Below are positions 36,244 to 45,427 of a stretch of DNA of 64,000 nt, one piece after another (position 1 is the first letter of the stretch; every line of letters begins with the position of its first letter). The position numbers and the translations under genes are program-made. The stretch comes from Pseudomonadota bacterium (GTDB lineage Bacteria > Pseudomonadota > Gammaproteobacteria > Burkholderiales > Burkholderiaceae_B). The notes below the pieces were generated by a model that saw only the letters and a program-made list of their open reading frames with translations, was not told the origin of the DNA and did no database searches. The stretch spans positions 1 through 64,000 of the forward strand of contig JAFAEO010000053.1 of assembly GCA_023423975.1 (NCBI GenBank). Reading direction: 5' to 3'.

Positions 36244-37572
36244 ATGAAGGGCAGTAAAACAGTAGACATCATTTACGACGTGCTGGGGGTAGGCCTGGGG
36301 CCCTTCAACCTGGGCCTGGCATGTCTGATGGCGCCGGTGGAGAATCTGACCGCCGTTTTTCTGGAGCGCAAAAACGCGTTCAGCTGGCACGATGGCATGA
36401 TGATTCCGGGCACGACGCTGCAGAATAACTTCATGGCCGACCTGGTTACGCTAGCCGATCCGACCAGCCCCTTCACTTATCTGAACTACTGCAAGCAACA
36501 GGGAAAAATCTACCGCTATTATTTTCGGGAGAATTTTTATCTGAGCCGGCAGGAATACAATCGTTATTGCCAGTGGGCGGCCTCGCAACTGGACAGTGTC
36601 CATTACGAACGGCAAGTGACCGCGCTGGCGTATGACGAGACCGATCAATGTTATGTGGCCACAGTGACCGATTTGCACAATCAAATCCAATTGCAATATC
36701 GTGCACGCAAGCTGGTAGTCGGTATCGGTAGCGTGCCCAGCCTGCCCGCGTGCGTTGGCGAAGACTATTTGTCTGCGCATACCGGGCAGTACCTGCGGCA
36801 AAAAACCCGCTTGCAGAAAGCACGCAGGATTACGGTGATCGGCAGTGGCCAGAGCGGCGCTGAAATCTATTATGATTTGTTGCACGATATGGAGCGGCAC
36901 GATTACGAGCTGTACTGGATCACGCGTTCTTCCCGTTTCTTTCAGATGGAAACCGGCAAGCTTACGCTTGAACTGATTACGCCTGACTATGCCGAGCATT
37001 TTTACCAGCTGGACGAGCAGCAAAAGCACAAGACGCTGCAGGACCAGGTCAGTATTTTCAATGGCATCAATACCAGTCTGATTGAACAGATTTATGACGA
37101 GCTGGATGAAAAGTCGCCAGACAGCGCCAGCCGCACCCATCTGTACACCAATATGGCACTTACGCAGTGCAGCCGACGCGGCAGCGACACGGAACTGGTT
37201 TTTGATCACTGCCAGACTGGCAAGCGGTATCGCTTCATGACAGATGAAATCGTGTTTGCCACCGGCTATTGCTATCGCATTCCGGAATTTATGCAGGGGA
37301 TTGCGGGCAGAATTCGTCTGACCAGCCAGGGGCGCTACCGCCTGGCTCAAGATTACGCAGCGGATATCAATGGTGATGAAGTCTATATTCAGAATGCGGG
37401 CTTTGACAGTCATGGTCTGACGAACCCCGACCTGGGATTAAATTGCTTTCGCAATGCCCGCATTATCAATGCGATCATGAAGCGGCAAGTGTATGCGATT
37501 GATACCGGTACGACCTTCCAGTCGTTCACGCCGCAAGAGAACAACCAGTTTGCACAGTTGAGCGACAAATGA
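36244..37572 (+). CDS. alcA: Siderophore amine N-hydroxylase (AlcA/IucD family)
   Basis: FAD- and NADPH-dependent monooxygenase that N-hydroxylates the diamine or lysine unit of a hydroxamate siderophore; in Bordetella AlcA acts on putrescine. The 442-residue protein has the FAD motif GVGLGPFNLGLA (about 15-26), the substrate-side motif MFMADLVT-like NNFMADLVTLADPTSPF, the NADPH motif VIGSGQSGAEIYYDLL and the late FATGYCYRIPEF segment. Substrate (putrescine, cadaverine or lysine) cannot be fixed from sequence; the following alcBC and alcE favour an alcaligin-type product. Stop and next start overlap as ATGA. Confidence 0.9.
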   Translation: MKGSKTVDIIYDVLGVGLGPFNLGLACLMAPVENLTAVFLERKNAFSWHDGMMIPGTTLQNNFMADLVTLADPTSPFTYLNYCKQQGKIYRYYFRENFYLSRQEYNRYCQWAASQLDSVHYERQVTALAYDETDQCYVATVTDLHNQIQLQYRARKLVVGIGSVPSLPACVGEDYLSAHTGQYLRQKTRLQKARRITVIGSGQSGAEIYYDLLHDMERHDYELYWITRSSRFFQMETGKLTLELITPDYAEHFYQLDEQQKHKTLQDQVSIFNGINTSLIEQIYDELDEKSPDSASRTHLYTNMALTQCSRRGSDTELVFDHCQTGKRYRFMTDEIVFATGYCYRIPEFMQGIAGRIRLTSQGRYRLAQDYAADINGDEVYIQNAGFDSHGLTNPDLGLNCFRNARIINAIMKRQVYAIDTGTTFQSFTPQENNQFAQLSDK

Positions 37573-38864
37573 CCATACGCCTTGCCATTATCATTATGTC
37601 TGCATTGGGCATGATGAGCGACACCGTGCTTATCGGCTTTTACCCGCAGTTTTTCGACATGCGCTATGGCAACACCGATCAGGTGCACACCGGGATGTAT
37701 GTGGCAGCCATTTCGATTGCTGTCATGTGTACGCTGCCGATCTGGGTGCGGGTAGCCAAACGGTTCGAGCCCATGTCGCTTATCGGCTTTACCCAGTGTA
37801 TCGCGGGCCTGCTGTGCCTGTCGGCCATCTGGGCAGAAACGCTGACGCAGTACTGGGTTTTGACCATGCTTATGTTCATGTTCAAAAGCAGTTACTTGCT
37901 GATGTTTCCGTACCTGATGCGCATCGTCAATAGCGAAGAGCATAGCCGGACCATCGCGCTACTCTCTGTTGTGGTGCACATCTCGGGCATTTTGGCTGCG
38001 GCCTCGGGTGGCTACATATTGCAGCATCTGGGAGCGAGCGCGGCGCTGGTGCTGATGGCCGCCGGCGATTTTGGCCAAATGGCGATTACGCTGTGGCTCA
38101 ATCGCACGGGAAAAATTATCAAGGTCAACAAGCAGGAGGATATCAATGCACAGGACATCAAGGATACAGCTGCGATTGTCGCTGATGATGCCACGGCGCC
38201 CGCGCCGGTAGCAACACGCCGCGGGTTCTCGCATTTGACCAAAGGTATCCTGACGTTGAGCCTGATTATGTTTGTGTTTGATTTCAGTGCCTATCTGATA
38301 CGACCATTCTTTTCTGAATACTGGATTTATGCAACTGCACAAAAGGACCAGACGCTGGCCGGCTTGATTTTTGCCATACCAGGACTGGCGGCGGTGGTTG
38401 CCCTGATTGTCAAGCATCGGCTGAGCGCAACGGCGACGCAGCGCAATGAAAACCTGTCCTGGAATCTGTTGTTGTCGCTGGTTGGCCTGTACCTGCAGTC
38501 GATTCCGTCTGATATTGCTATTGTGATTGGGCGTTGCATGTACGGCTGGGGCTTGTTTCAGATTGCGGTCAAACTGGAAGTCAGCCTGTTTAGCATCAGC
38601 CGCAAGGAAGATTATGCGCATCACTTTAGCATCACCAATTTTTTCCAGAATCTGGGCGTGCTTATTTCCTCCTGGTGTGCAGGATATATCGTCAGCCTGA
38701 TCAGCCATCAGGCCGTGTTCCTGATCGCAGCGGCCGGCATAGCGTTAACGTGGCTGGCCAATAAACTGACGCTGGATCTGGACCATATCAAGACAGCCGG
38801 TGTTCCGCAGGACACCGATACAGACAGGAGTAAAGAGATTGAACTGGAATCCCGGCGCGTTTGA
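37569..38864 (+). CDS. MFS transporter, probable siderophore exporter
   Basis: Inner-membrane major facilitator protein, 431 residues with about 12 hydrophobic segments and a hydrophilic central loop (about 175-215). It starts inside the alcA stop (ATGA) and its last 26 bases overlap the next gene, so it is translated as part of the siderophore operon. Bordetella AlcS, an MFS exporter of alcaligin, occupies a similar role, which is the basis for the call. Substrate and direction are inferred from position. Confidence 0.82.
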   Translation: MTIRLAIIIMSALGMMSDTVLIGFYPQFFDMRYGNTDQVHTGMYVAAISIAVMCTLPIWVRVAKRFEPMSLIGFTQCIAGLLCLSAIWAETLTQYWVLTMLMFMFKSSYLLMFPYLMRIVNSEEHSRTIALLSVVVHISGILAAASGGYILQHLGASAALVLMAAGDFGQMAITLWLNRTGKIIKVNKQEDINAQDIKDTAAIVADDATAPAPVATRRGFSHLTKGILTLSLIMFVFDFSAYLIRPFFSEYWIYATAQKDQTLAGLIFAIPGLAAVVALIVKHRLSATATQRNENLSWNLLLSLVGLYLQSIPSDIAIVIGRCMYGWGLFQIAVKLEVSLFSISRKEDYAHHFSITNFFQNLGVLISSWCAGYIVSLISHQAVFLIAAAGIALTWLANKLTLDLDHIKTAGVPQDTDTDRSKEIELESRRV

Positions 38865-41283
38865 GATTCGGGAACTCGTTCCCGAGCAGGATGTACCCGT
38901 ATTTCATCCGTGGTTTGACCTGGAATACGCCAGCTACTGGGACATGGCCGGCATGACCCGGCAGGAAGTATTGGCGTTCTACAAGGCGCAGCAGGCCAGC
39001 GCGCATGAGTGGGCCTGGGTGGGTACGCAGCATGGGCAGATTTGTTTTCTGCTCGAATGTTATAACCCGCAGCATCATGCTATTGCCGGGCATTACGAGG
39101 TGAAGCCTGGCGACATTGGTATGCATTTTTTCGTGGCTCCGGCAACCGAAAAGCGTCGTGGCTATACGCTGGATGTCATGCGGCATGTCATGCATTACCT
39201 GTTTCACCAGGTGGGTGCACGACGGGTCGTGGTTGAACCCGATAGCCGCAATAACAAGGTAAGGGCAATCAACCGCAAGGCCGGATTTTCAGAGGTCGGT
39301 CTGATTGCCCTTGAAACCAAGCAGGCCATGCTGTCTATCGCTACCCGGCCAGCCTTCGAAGCAACCCTATCACTTTCAGGAAATACTAAGATGAGTCATT
39401 ATCCCGTTCCGCCCGCGCAACAGCATCTGCGCCATCTCGACCCCGAGATCTGGAAACATGTCAATCGTCATCTGGTTGCCAAAGCCATTGCCGAATTTTC
39501 GCACGAACAGATTCTGACGCCCGCGCACAGTGACGTGCCTCATGATGCTCGCCATACTGGGCTTGACGATAGCTTGCAGGCCTATGTACTGGTCTCAGAC
39601 GATGGCCAAACGCAGTACCAGTACCTGGCTCGCCCCATGATGTTACGGCACTGGCATGTTTCAGAACCATCGGTCACCCGTATCTGCAACGGCCAGACGC
39701 TTGATCCGGATGCCTTATCTTTTATTATCGACTTCAAGGAGACGCTGGCCATACCCGCCGACAAATTGCCGGTGTATCTTGATGAAATAAGCAGCACGTT
39801 GTATGGCGCAGCGTACAAGCGATGCCATCAGTCGTTGGACAGCAAGGCTCTGTTGCACGCAGACTATCAACAGATAGAAGCAGCCATGACAGAGGGGCAT
39901 CCGGGCTTTGTGGCCAACAACGGTCGCATTGGCTTTAATGTGTTCGATTATGAAAGCTATACGCCGGAAACTGGCAGTCGCTTTACGCTGGTATGGCTGG
40001 CCGTTCATCGCGTCCATGCCCATTTCGCGTCGCTTTCCACTCTTGAATATGACAGTTTTGTGCGCAGTGAATTGGGGTCGGAGCAGGTAACTGACTATCG
40101 CGCGCAGTTGCAGACACAGGGACTGAACCCTGATGACTATTTATTTATGCCCACGCATCAATGGCAGTGGTTCAACCGCTTGAGCACTGCGTTTGCGGCA
40201 GACATTGCCCAACGCAATATTGTATACCTGGGCATTGGCCAGGATATGTATCAGGCGCAGCAATCGATCCGCACCTATTTCAATCACACGGATCATGACA
40301 AATGCTATGTAAAAACCTCCCTGTCCATTCTTAACATGGGCTTTATGCGCGGTTTGTCTCCTTATTACATGGCAGGGACCCCGGCAATCAATGAATGGCT
40401 CAAGCAATTAATTGGCAACGATCCTTTTTTACGCCAGAACGGTTTTGACATCCTTCAGGAAGTTGCCTCTATCGGCTATACCAATCGCTATTATGAGGCA
40501 GCACTGAAGAAGGACAGCCCCTACAAAAAGATGCTGTCTGTGTTGTGGCGTGAAAGCCCGGCCGCAAAAGTACAGAAAACAGAACGGCTGATGACCATGG
40601 CATCGTTATTGCATCGTGATCGCGACGGACAGGCGCTGTTGCCTCTGATGATTGAGCAGTCCGGCTTGTCCAGCAGTCAATGGCTAAGCCGCTATTTCGA
40701 CGCTTTCCTGGTTCCCGTGGTGCATTGTTTCTATGCTTATGAACTGGTGTTTATGCCGCATGGCGAGAATCTGATCATGGTCATGGACCACAGTAATGTG
40801 CCGCAGCGCTGCATCATGAAGGATATTGCCGAAGAAAGTGCAATTCTGGATCAGGACTTTGATATTCCGGAGCATATTGCCCGTCTTAAGGTAAGCGTGC
40901 CGGAAGACTACAAAATATTGGGCATATTCATCGATATTTTTGATGGCGTGTTCAGGCATATGAGCGACATCCTGCATAGCAGTGGTTGCTGCAGCGAAGA
41001 ACAGTTCTGGACGCTGGCTGCGCTTTCCGTCAAGCGCTATCAGCAGGCACATCCGGCTTTGGCCGATAAATTCGCCCGCTACGACTTCTTTGCGGATGAT
41101 TTCAGACACTCATGCCTGAACCGTCTGCAATTGAAAAACAACCTGCAGATGGTGGATCTGTCAGATACTGCTGGCAGCCTGACCATGGCCGAGAACCTGC
41201 CCAACCCCGTCGCGCGCTTTCGTGCGTTGTCTGTGGCCGAGCTGGAGGCCTCAAACCTGATGTCGCAGCCTGAACCCGCGTAA
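38839..41283 (+). CDS. Fused siderophore acyltransferase and NIS synthetase (AlcB-AlcC)
   Basis: One continuous 814-residue frame. Residues 1-184 are an AlcB/IucB-type acyltransferase (HPWFDLEYASYWDM, GDIGMHFFVAP, RRVVVEPDSRNNKVRAINRKAGF), which acylates the hydroxylamine, with succinyl-CoA in alcaligin synthesis. Residues 185-814 are an IucA/IucC-type NRPS-independent synthetase (NIS), which activates the carboxylate with ATP and joins or cyclises the units; landmarks are HPGFVANNGRIGFN, FMPTHQWQW, KTSLSILNMGFMRGL and CIMKDIAEES. In Bordetella these are two genes. Here ATG 39391, at the domain border, still has AGGAAA at 39378-39383. Start TTG 38839 has AGGAG at 38826-38830. Confidence 0.9.
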   Translation: MNWNPGAFEIRELVPEQDVPVFHPWFDLEYASYWDMAGMTRQEVLAFYKAQQASAHEWAWVGTQHGQICFLLECYNPQHHAIAGHYEVKPGDIGMHFFVAPATEKRRGYTLDVMRHVMHYLFHQVGARRVVVEPDSRNNKVRAINRKAGFSEVGLIALETKQAMLSIATRPAFEATLSLSGNTKMSHYPVPPAQQHLRHLDPEIWKHVNRHLVAKAIAEFSHEQILTPAHSDVPHDARHTGLDDSLQAYVLVSDDGQTQYQYLARPMMLRHWHVSEPSVTRICNGQTLDPDALSFIIDFKETLAIPADKLPVYLDEISSTLYGAAYKRCHQSLDSKALLHADYQQIEAAMTEGHPGFVANNGRIGFNVFDYESYTPETGSRFTLVWLAVHRVHAHFASLSTLEYDSFVRSELGSEQVTDYRAQLQTQGLNPDDYLFMPTHQWQWFNRLSTAFAADIAQRNIVYLGIGQDMYQAQQSIRTYFNHTDHDKCYVKTSLSILNMGFMRGLSPYYMAGTPAINEWLKQLIGNDPFLRQNGFDILQEVASIGYTNRYYEAALKKDSPYKKMLSVLWRESPAAKVQKTERLMTMASLLHRDRDGQALLPLMIEQSGLSSSQWLSRYFDAFLVPVVHCFYAYELVFMPHGENLIMVMDHSNVPQRCIMKDIAEESAILDQDFDIPEHIARLKVSVPEDYKILGIFIDIFDGVFRHMSDILHSSGCCSEEQFWTLAALSVKRYQQAHPALADKFARYDFFADDFRHSCLNRLQLKNNLQMVDLSDTAGSLTMAENLPNPVARFRALSVAELEASNLMSQPEPA

Positions 41284-41302
41284 TCTTTTCGGAGAAATTC
41301 GC

Positions 41303-42439
41303 ATGGACCTTGCAGACATTCTGAAGCTGGCTTCTCCATTGCCTGTCAGTGCCTATTTTGATCAGACAGTCTATGAGCAGGAGCAGCAACATATTTTCCG
41401 TTGCAGCCCGCTTTATGTCGGGCACCAGAACAGTGTGCCAGACGTGCAGGACTGGTATGCGCTGCCACAGGAAAACGGCGGGCGGGTATTGGTACACAAT
41501 GCAGATGGCATCAAACTGATGTCCAACGTCTGCCGCCACCGCCAGGCATTGATGCTGGGCAGTTACAGCACCAATTGCGAACTGACCGAACATCGCGGTT
41601 CGCTGGGACAGACCGGCGGCAATATTGTCTGCCCGGTCCATGCCTGGACCTATCGCGCCGATGGCGAGCTTTTATCGGCGCCGCAGTTTGAAATTCGCCA
41701 GTGCAAAAAGCTGGAGTCATCTCCCTTGCTGAACATGAGCGGTTTTTTGTTTGAGCATCCGTCCGGCCTGCCACACGATATTCACACGTTGTTTGATGAA
41801 CTGGGGCATGATCTTTCCCATTACCGGCTTGATCATGTGGAAACGCATAGCTGCCCATGCAACTGGAAAACCTTTATTGAAATCTACAATGACGATTATC
41901 ATATCGGGCCATTTCACCCGGGGTTGGGCAAGTACGTAGAGTGCGATGCCCTGCGCTGGGCTTACGGCAACTGGTATTGCAAGCAGACGGTCGGCGCCGA
42001 ACAAACCCTGCAAAAGGGAGGTACACCGGTATATCGGGAATGGGAGCGACTGCTCAAGGAATACATGGGTGATGAGGTACCTCAGTTTGGAGCGATCTGG
42101 ATCGCTATCTATCCTACGCTGATGATCGAACTGTTTCCGCATGCGCTGGTGGTGTCGTCATTGTTTCCCAAGGGCCCAGGGGAAACGCTGAATCTGATTG
42201 AATTCTATTATCCCGACGATGTATTGGCGTTCAGCCCGGAACTGGCCGAGTACCATCGCAAGGCCTATATGGAGACGGCCGAAGAGGATGACGAAATAGC
42301 GGTCAGGATTGACGAAGGGCGTCGCGCGCTGTATTTACGGGATCGCAATGACCACGGCCCCTATCAGATTCCGCTGGAAGAGGGAATGGCGCAGTTTCAC
42401 GCCTGGTACCGCACCATGATGAATATGAATGGCGGGTAA
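41303..42439 (+). CDS. alcE: Rieske [2Fe-2S] oxygenase-type protein AlcE
   Basis: The 378-residue protein resembles the large subunit of aromatic-ring hydroxylases. The Rieske cluster ligands are visible in CRHRQ (C-x-H) and CPVHAW (C-x2-H), and the mononuclear iron site is likely in the NDDYHIGPFHPG segment (about 195-207). In Bordetella the last gene of the alcaligin operon, alcE, encodes an iron-sulfur protein of this kind. Alcaligin carries hydroxyl groups that the related putrebactin lacks, so AlcE could add them; that is an inference. It closes the operon, 19 bases after alcBC. Confidence 0.88.
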   Translation: MDLADILKLASPLPVSAYFDQTVYEQEQQHIFRCSPLYVGHQNSVPDVQDWYALPQENGGRVLVHNADGIKLMSNVCRHRQALMLGSYSTNCELTEHRGSLGQTGGNIVCPVHAWTYRADGELLSAPQFEIRQCKKLESSPLLNMSGFLFEHPSGLPHDIHTLFDELGHDLSHYRLDHVETHSCPCNWKTFIEIYNDDYHIGPFHPGLGKYVECDALRWAYGNWYCKQTVGAEQTLQKGGTPVYREWERLLKEYMGDEVPQFGAIWIAIYPTLMIELFPHALVVSSLFPKGPGETLNLIEFYYPDDVLAFSPELAEYHRKAYMETAEEDDEIAVRIDEGRRALYLRDRNDHGPYQIPLEEGMAQFHAWYRTMMNMNGG

Positions 42440-42550
42440 TCCTCAATGCCGGGTGCCGGCGTCGTCCGAACCCTTGTAATAACGACTTCAGCAATCGCCG
42501 CCGCATTAGCATTGATGTATTGCCTGGCCTGCGCCACTTCTGTCCGGACA

Positions 42551-42847
42551 TTACCATTTTCTATTGATATCCAGTATGCCATCGTTGCGCTGGCGGCGGC
42601 TGACTTCGTCTATGACCCATCGCGGAGCGCCGATATCGGCCAGCACATGCGAATCCAGATGCTGGATCTGGCTGACTGCCGTTGACCAGGGGTCATCGAG
42701 GTTGACTGCGCCGGGTAGGGTATTCCATGTCTGATGTCGTGCTTTGGACCACAATGTCGTGAACAGTCTGCGAAATCGGCTTTGGCTTTGGCTTTGGCAA
42801 GCGCAAGCAAGGTTGGGGCAGGAAGGGGTCTGGATAGCTGGATTCAT
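42551..42847 (-). CDS. Small DUF1127-like protein
   Basis: A 98-residue protein with an N-terminal polar segment and a C-terminal part reading HLDSHVLADIGAPRWVIDEVSRR, which resembles the YjiS/DUF1127 motif (LxDRxLxDIGLxRxDI). Arg/Lys-rich stretches are typical of that family, whose members bind RNA or regulate phosphate and carbon metabolism in some alphaproteobacteria. ATG 42847 has AAGGAA about 8 bases upstream on the minus strand. It is divergent from a LysR regulator, which may control it. Confidence 0.6.
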   Translation of the reverse strand: MNPAIQTPSCPNLACACQSQSQSRFRRLFTTLWSKARHQTWNTLPGAVNLDDPWSTAVSQIQHLDSHVLADIGAPRWVIDEVSRRQRNDGILDINRKW

Positions 42848-43014
42848 GATCGTTCCTTAGGCTCGTTGTGTATAAGCGTTGCTGAAAGCAGCACACTTAT
42901 GGTAAGTTTAACTATCCATTTGGCCAAAGAAAATCAATTGTTTTTAACTAGATTGGTCATTAATTCTTACCAATAGCCTCACTACGATCAGAGGCTTGAC
43001 TCAAGGTGAACGTG
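42848..43014. promoter_or_regulatory. Divergent LysR / DUF1127 control region
   Basis: The 167-bp spacer contains two copies of TTTAACTA (42907-42914 and 42943-42950), each followed by a related segment (TCCATTTGGCCA and GATTGGTCA). An inverted-repeat-like GTGT...ACAC lies around 42868-42896. These could be LysR binding sites; no strong -35/-10 is obvious. Confidence 0.35.
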
Positions 43015-43977
43015 ATGGCCAGAATTCCCTTAAATACGCTTCCCGCCTTCCGTACCGTAGCCGAGCTGCAAAACCTGCGGGCCGCTGCGGAAGTGCTGCA
43101 CCTGACGCATAGCGCGGTCAGCCAGCAGATCCGTCAATTGGAAAGCTCGTTGGGATTTGCCCTATTCGAACGCCAGGGTCGTAGAATCGTGCTCAACGCG
43201 GCCGGCGCTGCGTTTTTGTGTTCCGTGCAGTCTGCGATGATGCAGCTGGAGGACGGGGTGCAACTGGCCAGGCAGGCTTCGGACAGCGTAGAGAAAAAGC
43301 TGCGCATTTCGGTGGTGCCCTCGTTTGCGCAGCGCTGGTTGTTGCCAAGATTGGAGCGCTGGCGGGAACGCCATCCCGACATCGCACTTGAAATAACCAC
43401 ATCTCAGCAAATTGTTGATTTGCAACGTGACGGGTTCCATGCTGCGGTGCGCGAGGGCATGGGGCCGTGGCAGGGCGTGGTGGCAGACCGTCTTTTTGAT
43501 GATCCCATGCCGCTGATTGTGGTCGGTTGCGCCGTGGACGCGCGCCGTCTTGTCGACGCGCCGCCCGCGGCCTTTCTCAAGGAACCGCTGCTGGGTGACC
43601 GCGGCGCCTGGCAGGCCTGGTTTGCTGCTGCCGGTTTGCAGGTGCCGTTCAATACCGTGGCCGAGTTCAACGATATGGGGCTGATGCTGCAGGCTGCAGA
43701 ACAAGGGCTGGGCCTGACGCTGGCGCGAGAGCTGCTTGCTGCAGATGCTATTCGCAATGGCAAGTTGATTCGCTTGTCACCCATCTCGGTCGCTTACGAC
43801 ACCGCGCATGCCATTCATCTGGTATATCGCCCGACATTGCGGGACTGGCCTGCGCTGGCGGCATTGCGCACCTGGATTACCGAGGAACTGGCTGCTTCGC
43901 GTGCGGCCTTGTTGCAGGATGCGCGCAGCGAACAGGACTTGGACAATAGCCAGGCAATGTATCAAAATAAAAAGTGA
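43015..43977 (+). CDS. LysR-family transcriptional regulator, GcvA-like
   Basis: The 320-residue protein has an N-terminal winged helix (LPAFRTVAELQNLRAAAEVLHLTHSAVSQQIRQLE, about 10-44) and a periplasmic-binding-protein-like effector domain (about 90-300) of the GcvA type. ATG 43015 is preceded by AAGG at 43003-43006; in-frame GTG codons at 43006 and 43012 are less likely. It is divergent from the small DUF1127-like gene and has no clear link to the siderophore operon on its left. Confidence 0.88.
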   Translation: MARIPLNTLPAFRTVAELQNLRAAAEVLHLTHSAVSQQIRQLESSLGFALFERQGRRIVLNAAGAAFLCSVQSAMMQLEDGVQLARQASDSVEKKLRISVVPSFAQRWLLPRLERWRERHPDIALEITTSQQIVDLQRDGFHAAVREGMGPWQGVVADRLFDDPMPLIVVGCAVDARRLVDAPPAAFLKEPLLGDRGAWQAWFAAAGLQVPFNTVAEFNDMGLMLQAAEQGLGLTLARELLAADAIRNGKLIRLSPISVAYDTAHAIHLVYRPTLRDWPALAALRTWITEELAASRAALLQDARSEQDLDNSQAMYQNKK

Positions 43978-44168
43978 GAAAATGACAAGTGAAATTACCA
44001 CGCCGTTGTAGTAAGCTTTATTTAATACCGGATATCGCACGGATCTGCTGAGTGCCGCGCAGCGCCTGCAGTGTCACTGGTGCATGCGCCGATTGACGGC
44101 TGATTGGCCGGGGTGGCTTGTCAGGGTCCTGTTGAAATCCGACAGCTTTGTTAAAGAAGGAGAACAGT

Positions 44169-45395
44169 ATGGCTGAATCTGCCAACACGACCGGCCGCTA
44201 TATTGTGCTGCTGCGGCAGGGGCGAACCGAAGAAGGCATACGGGATTTGCAGCGTATTACCGGCGCTTCCATCCAGTCCGAGCGCACGACAGATCGGCAG
44301 TACACGACGCTGGAGCTGAACTGTGCGATTATCTTTAATCATATTGGCGCTGCCCTGATCCGATGCGAAGTGGCGGCAGGCAATGCGATACAAATGGCTT
44401 CACAGCAGGCGCAGAGCAATATCCTGATGGTTGAGGCCGAGCGTAGCGTACATGCAATTGGGATGCCGTCGAATCCGGCTGCGGGTGCTACGCAGGGCGC
44501 TTCCGATGCGCAGGCGACCTGGGGCGTACGTGCCTGCGGCGCAGATCACTCAGATTACACCGGCCAAGGTATCCGTCTGGCGGTTCTGGATACCGGCCTT
44601 GATCTACAGCATCAGGATTTTGCACAACGGCAGATTGAGTCGCGCTCTTTTGTGACCGGGGCCGACGTCCAGGATGAAAATGGTCATGGCACGCATTGCT
44701 CCGGTATTGCCGCCGGGATCCTTAAGCCGGTTGCCGGCCCGCGTTATGGCGTGGCCGGGCAAGCACAACTATATATCGGCAAGGTTCTGGGCAATGATGG
44801 CAGTGGCGGCGACGGCAGTGTGCTCGATGGCATTGACTGGGCAGTGGGCGCCGGTTGCGAAATTATTTCCCTTTCACTGGGCAGTCCCGCCAAGCAAGGG
44901 GATAGCTATTCACATATTTTCGAAGAAGTGGCAAAGCGCGCTTTGGCTGCCGGTACGCTGATCATTGCGGCTGCCGGCAATGAGAGCCAACGACCTGACC
45001 ACATCGCGCCGGTTTCACATCCAGCCAATTGCCCATCCATTGTCGCGGTAGCTGCAATTGACGAGCATATGGCGATAGCCCCCTTTTCCAGCGGCGGCCT
45101 GCAAAATGATGGCGGGCAGGTAGACATTGCGGCGCCGGGGGTCGATGTGCTTTCATCATGGCCGCGTCCGGAAAATTATAATACCATCAGCGGCACCAGC
45201 ATGGCCACGCCGTTCGTTGCCGGGGTGGCCGCGTTGTTTGCCGAGTCCGATCCCGCGGCCAGGGGAAGCGTGCTGCGCGATCGCATCGTGCAAAATGCCC
45301 GCCCATTGCCATTGCCGCAGCGGGATGTGGGCCGAGGGCTGGTTCAGGCGCCCGGACATCCGGCCGCAGTCAATGGTCAGGGCACGGATTCGTAA
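44169..45395 (+). CDS. S8 (subtilisin-like) serine protease without signal peptide
   Basis: The 408-residue protein has a complete catalytic triad: D141 (VLDTGLD), H173 (NGHGTHCSG) and S344 (GTSMATP), with oxyanion N271 (AAAGNE). Residues 10-95 resemble an I9 propeptide (YIVLLRQG ... ILMVEAERSVHAI). No signal peptide or membrane segment is visible, so it should stay in the cytoplasm, unusual for subtilases with a propeptide. ATG 44169 has AAGGAG at 44157-44162. The next gene encodes a separate small protein that also looks like an I9 domain. Confidence 0.9.
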   Translation: MAESANTTGRYIVLLRQGRTEEGIRDLQRITGASIQSERTTDRQYTTLELNCAIIFNHIGAALIRCEVAAGNAIQMASQQAQSNILMVEAERSVHAIGMPSNPAAGATQGASDAQATWGVRACGADHSDYTGQGIRLAVLDTGLDLQHQDFAQRQIESRSFVTGADVQDENGHGTHCSGIAAGILKPVAGPRYGVAGQAQLYIGKVLGNDGSGGDGSVLDGIDWAVGAGCEIISLSLGSPAKQGDSYSHIFEEVAKRALAAGTLIIAAAGNESQRPDHIAPVSHPANCPSIVAVAAIDEHMAIAPFSSGGLQNDGGQVDIAAPGVDVLSSWPRPENYNTISGTSMATPFVAGVAALFAESDPAARGSVLRDRIVQNARPLPLPQRDVGRGLVQAPGHPAAVNGQGTDS

Positions 45396-45427
45396 ATGCG
45401 CCGGTGAAAAACAATCGGGAGATGGCG

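Noticed and set aside
42446..42685. Plus-strand 79-codon frame after alcE
   Set aside because: It overlaps the better-supported minus-strand DUF1127-like gene and has no ribosome site or domain.
45404..45427. Upstream GTG start for the I9-like protein
   Set aside because: GTG 45404 has no Shine-Dalgarno; ATG 45428 has GGGAG at the right distance.
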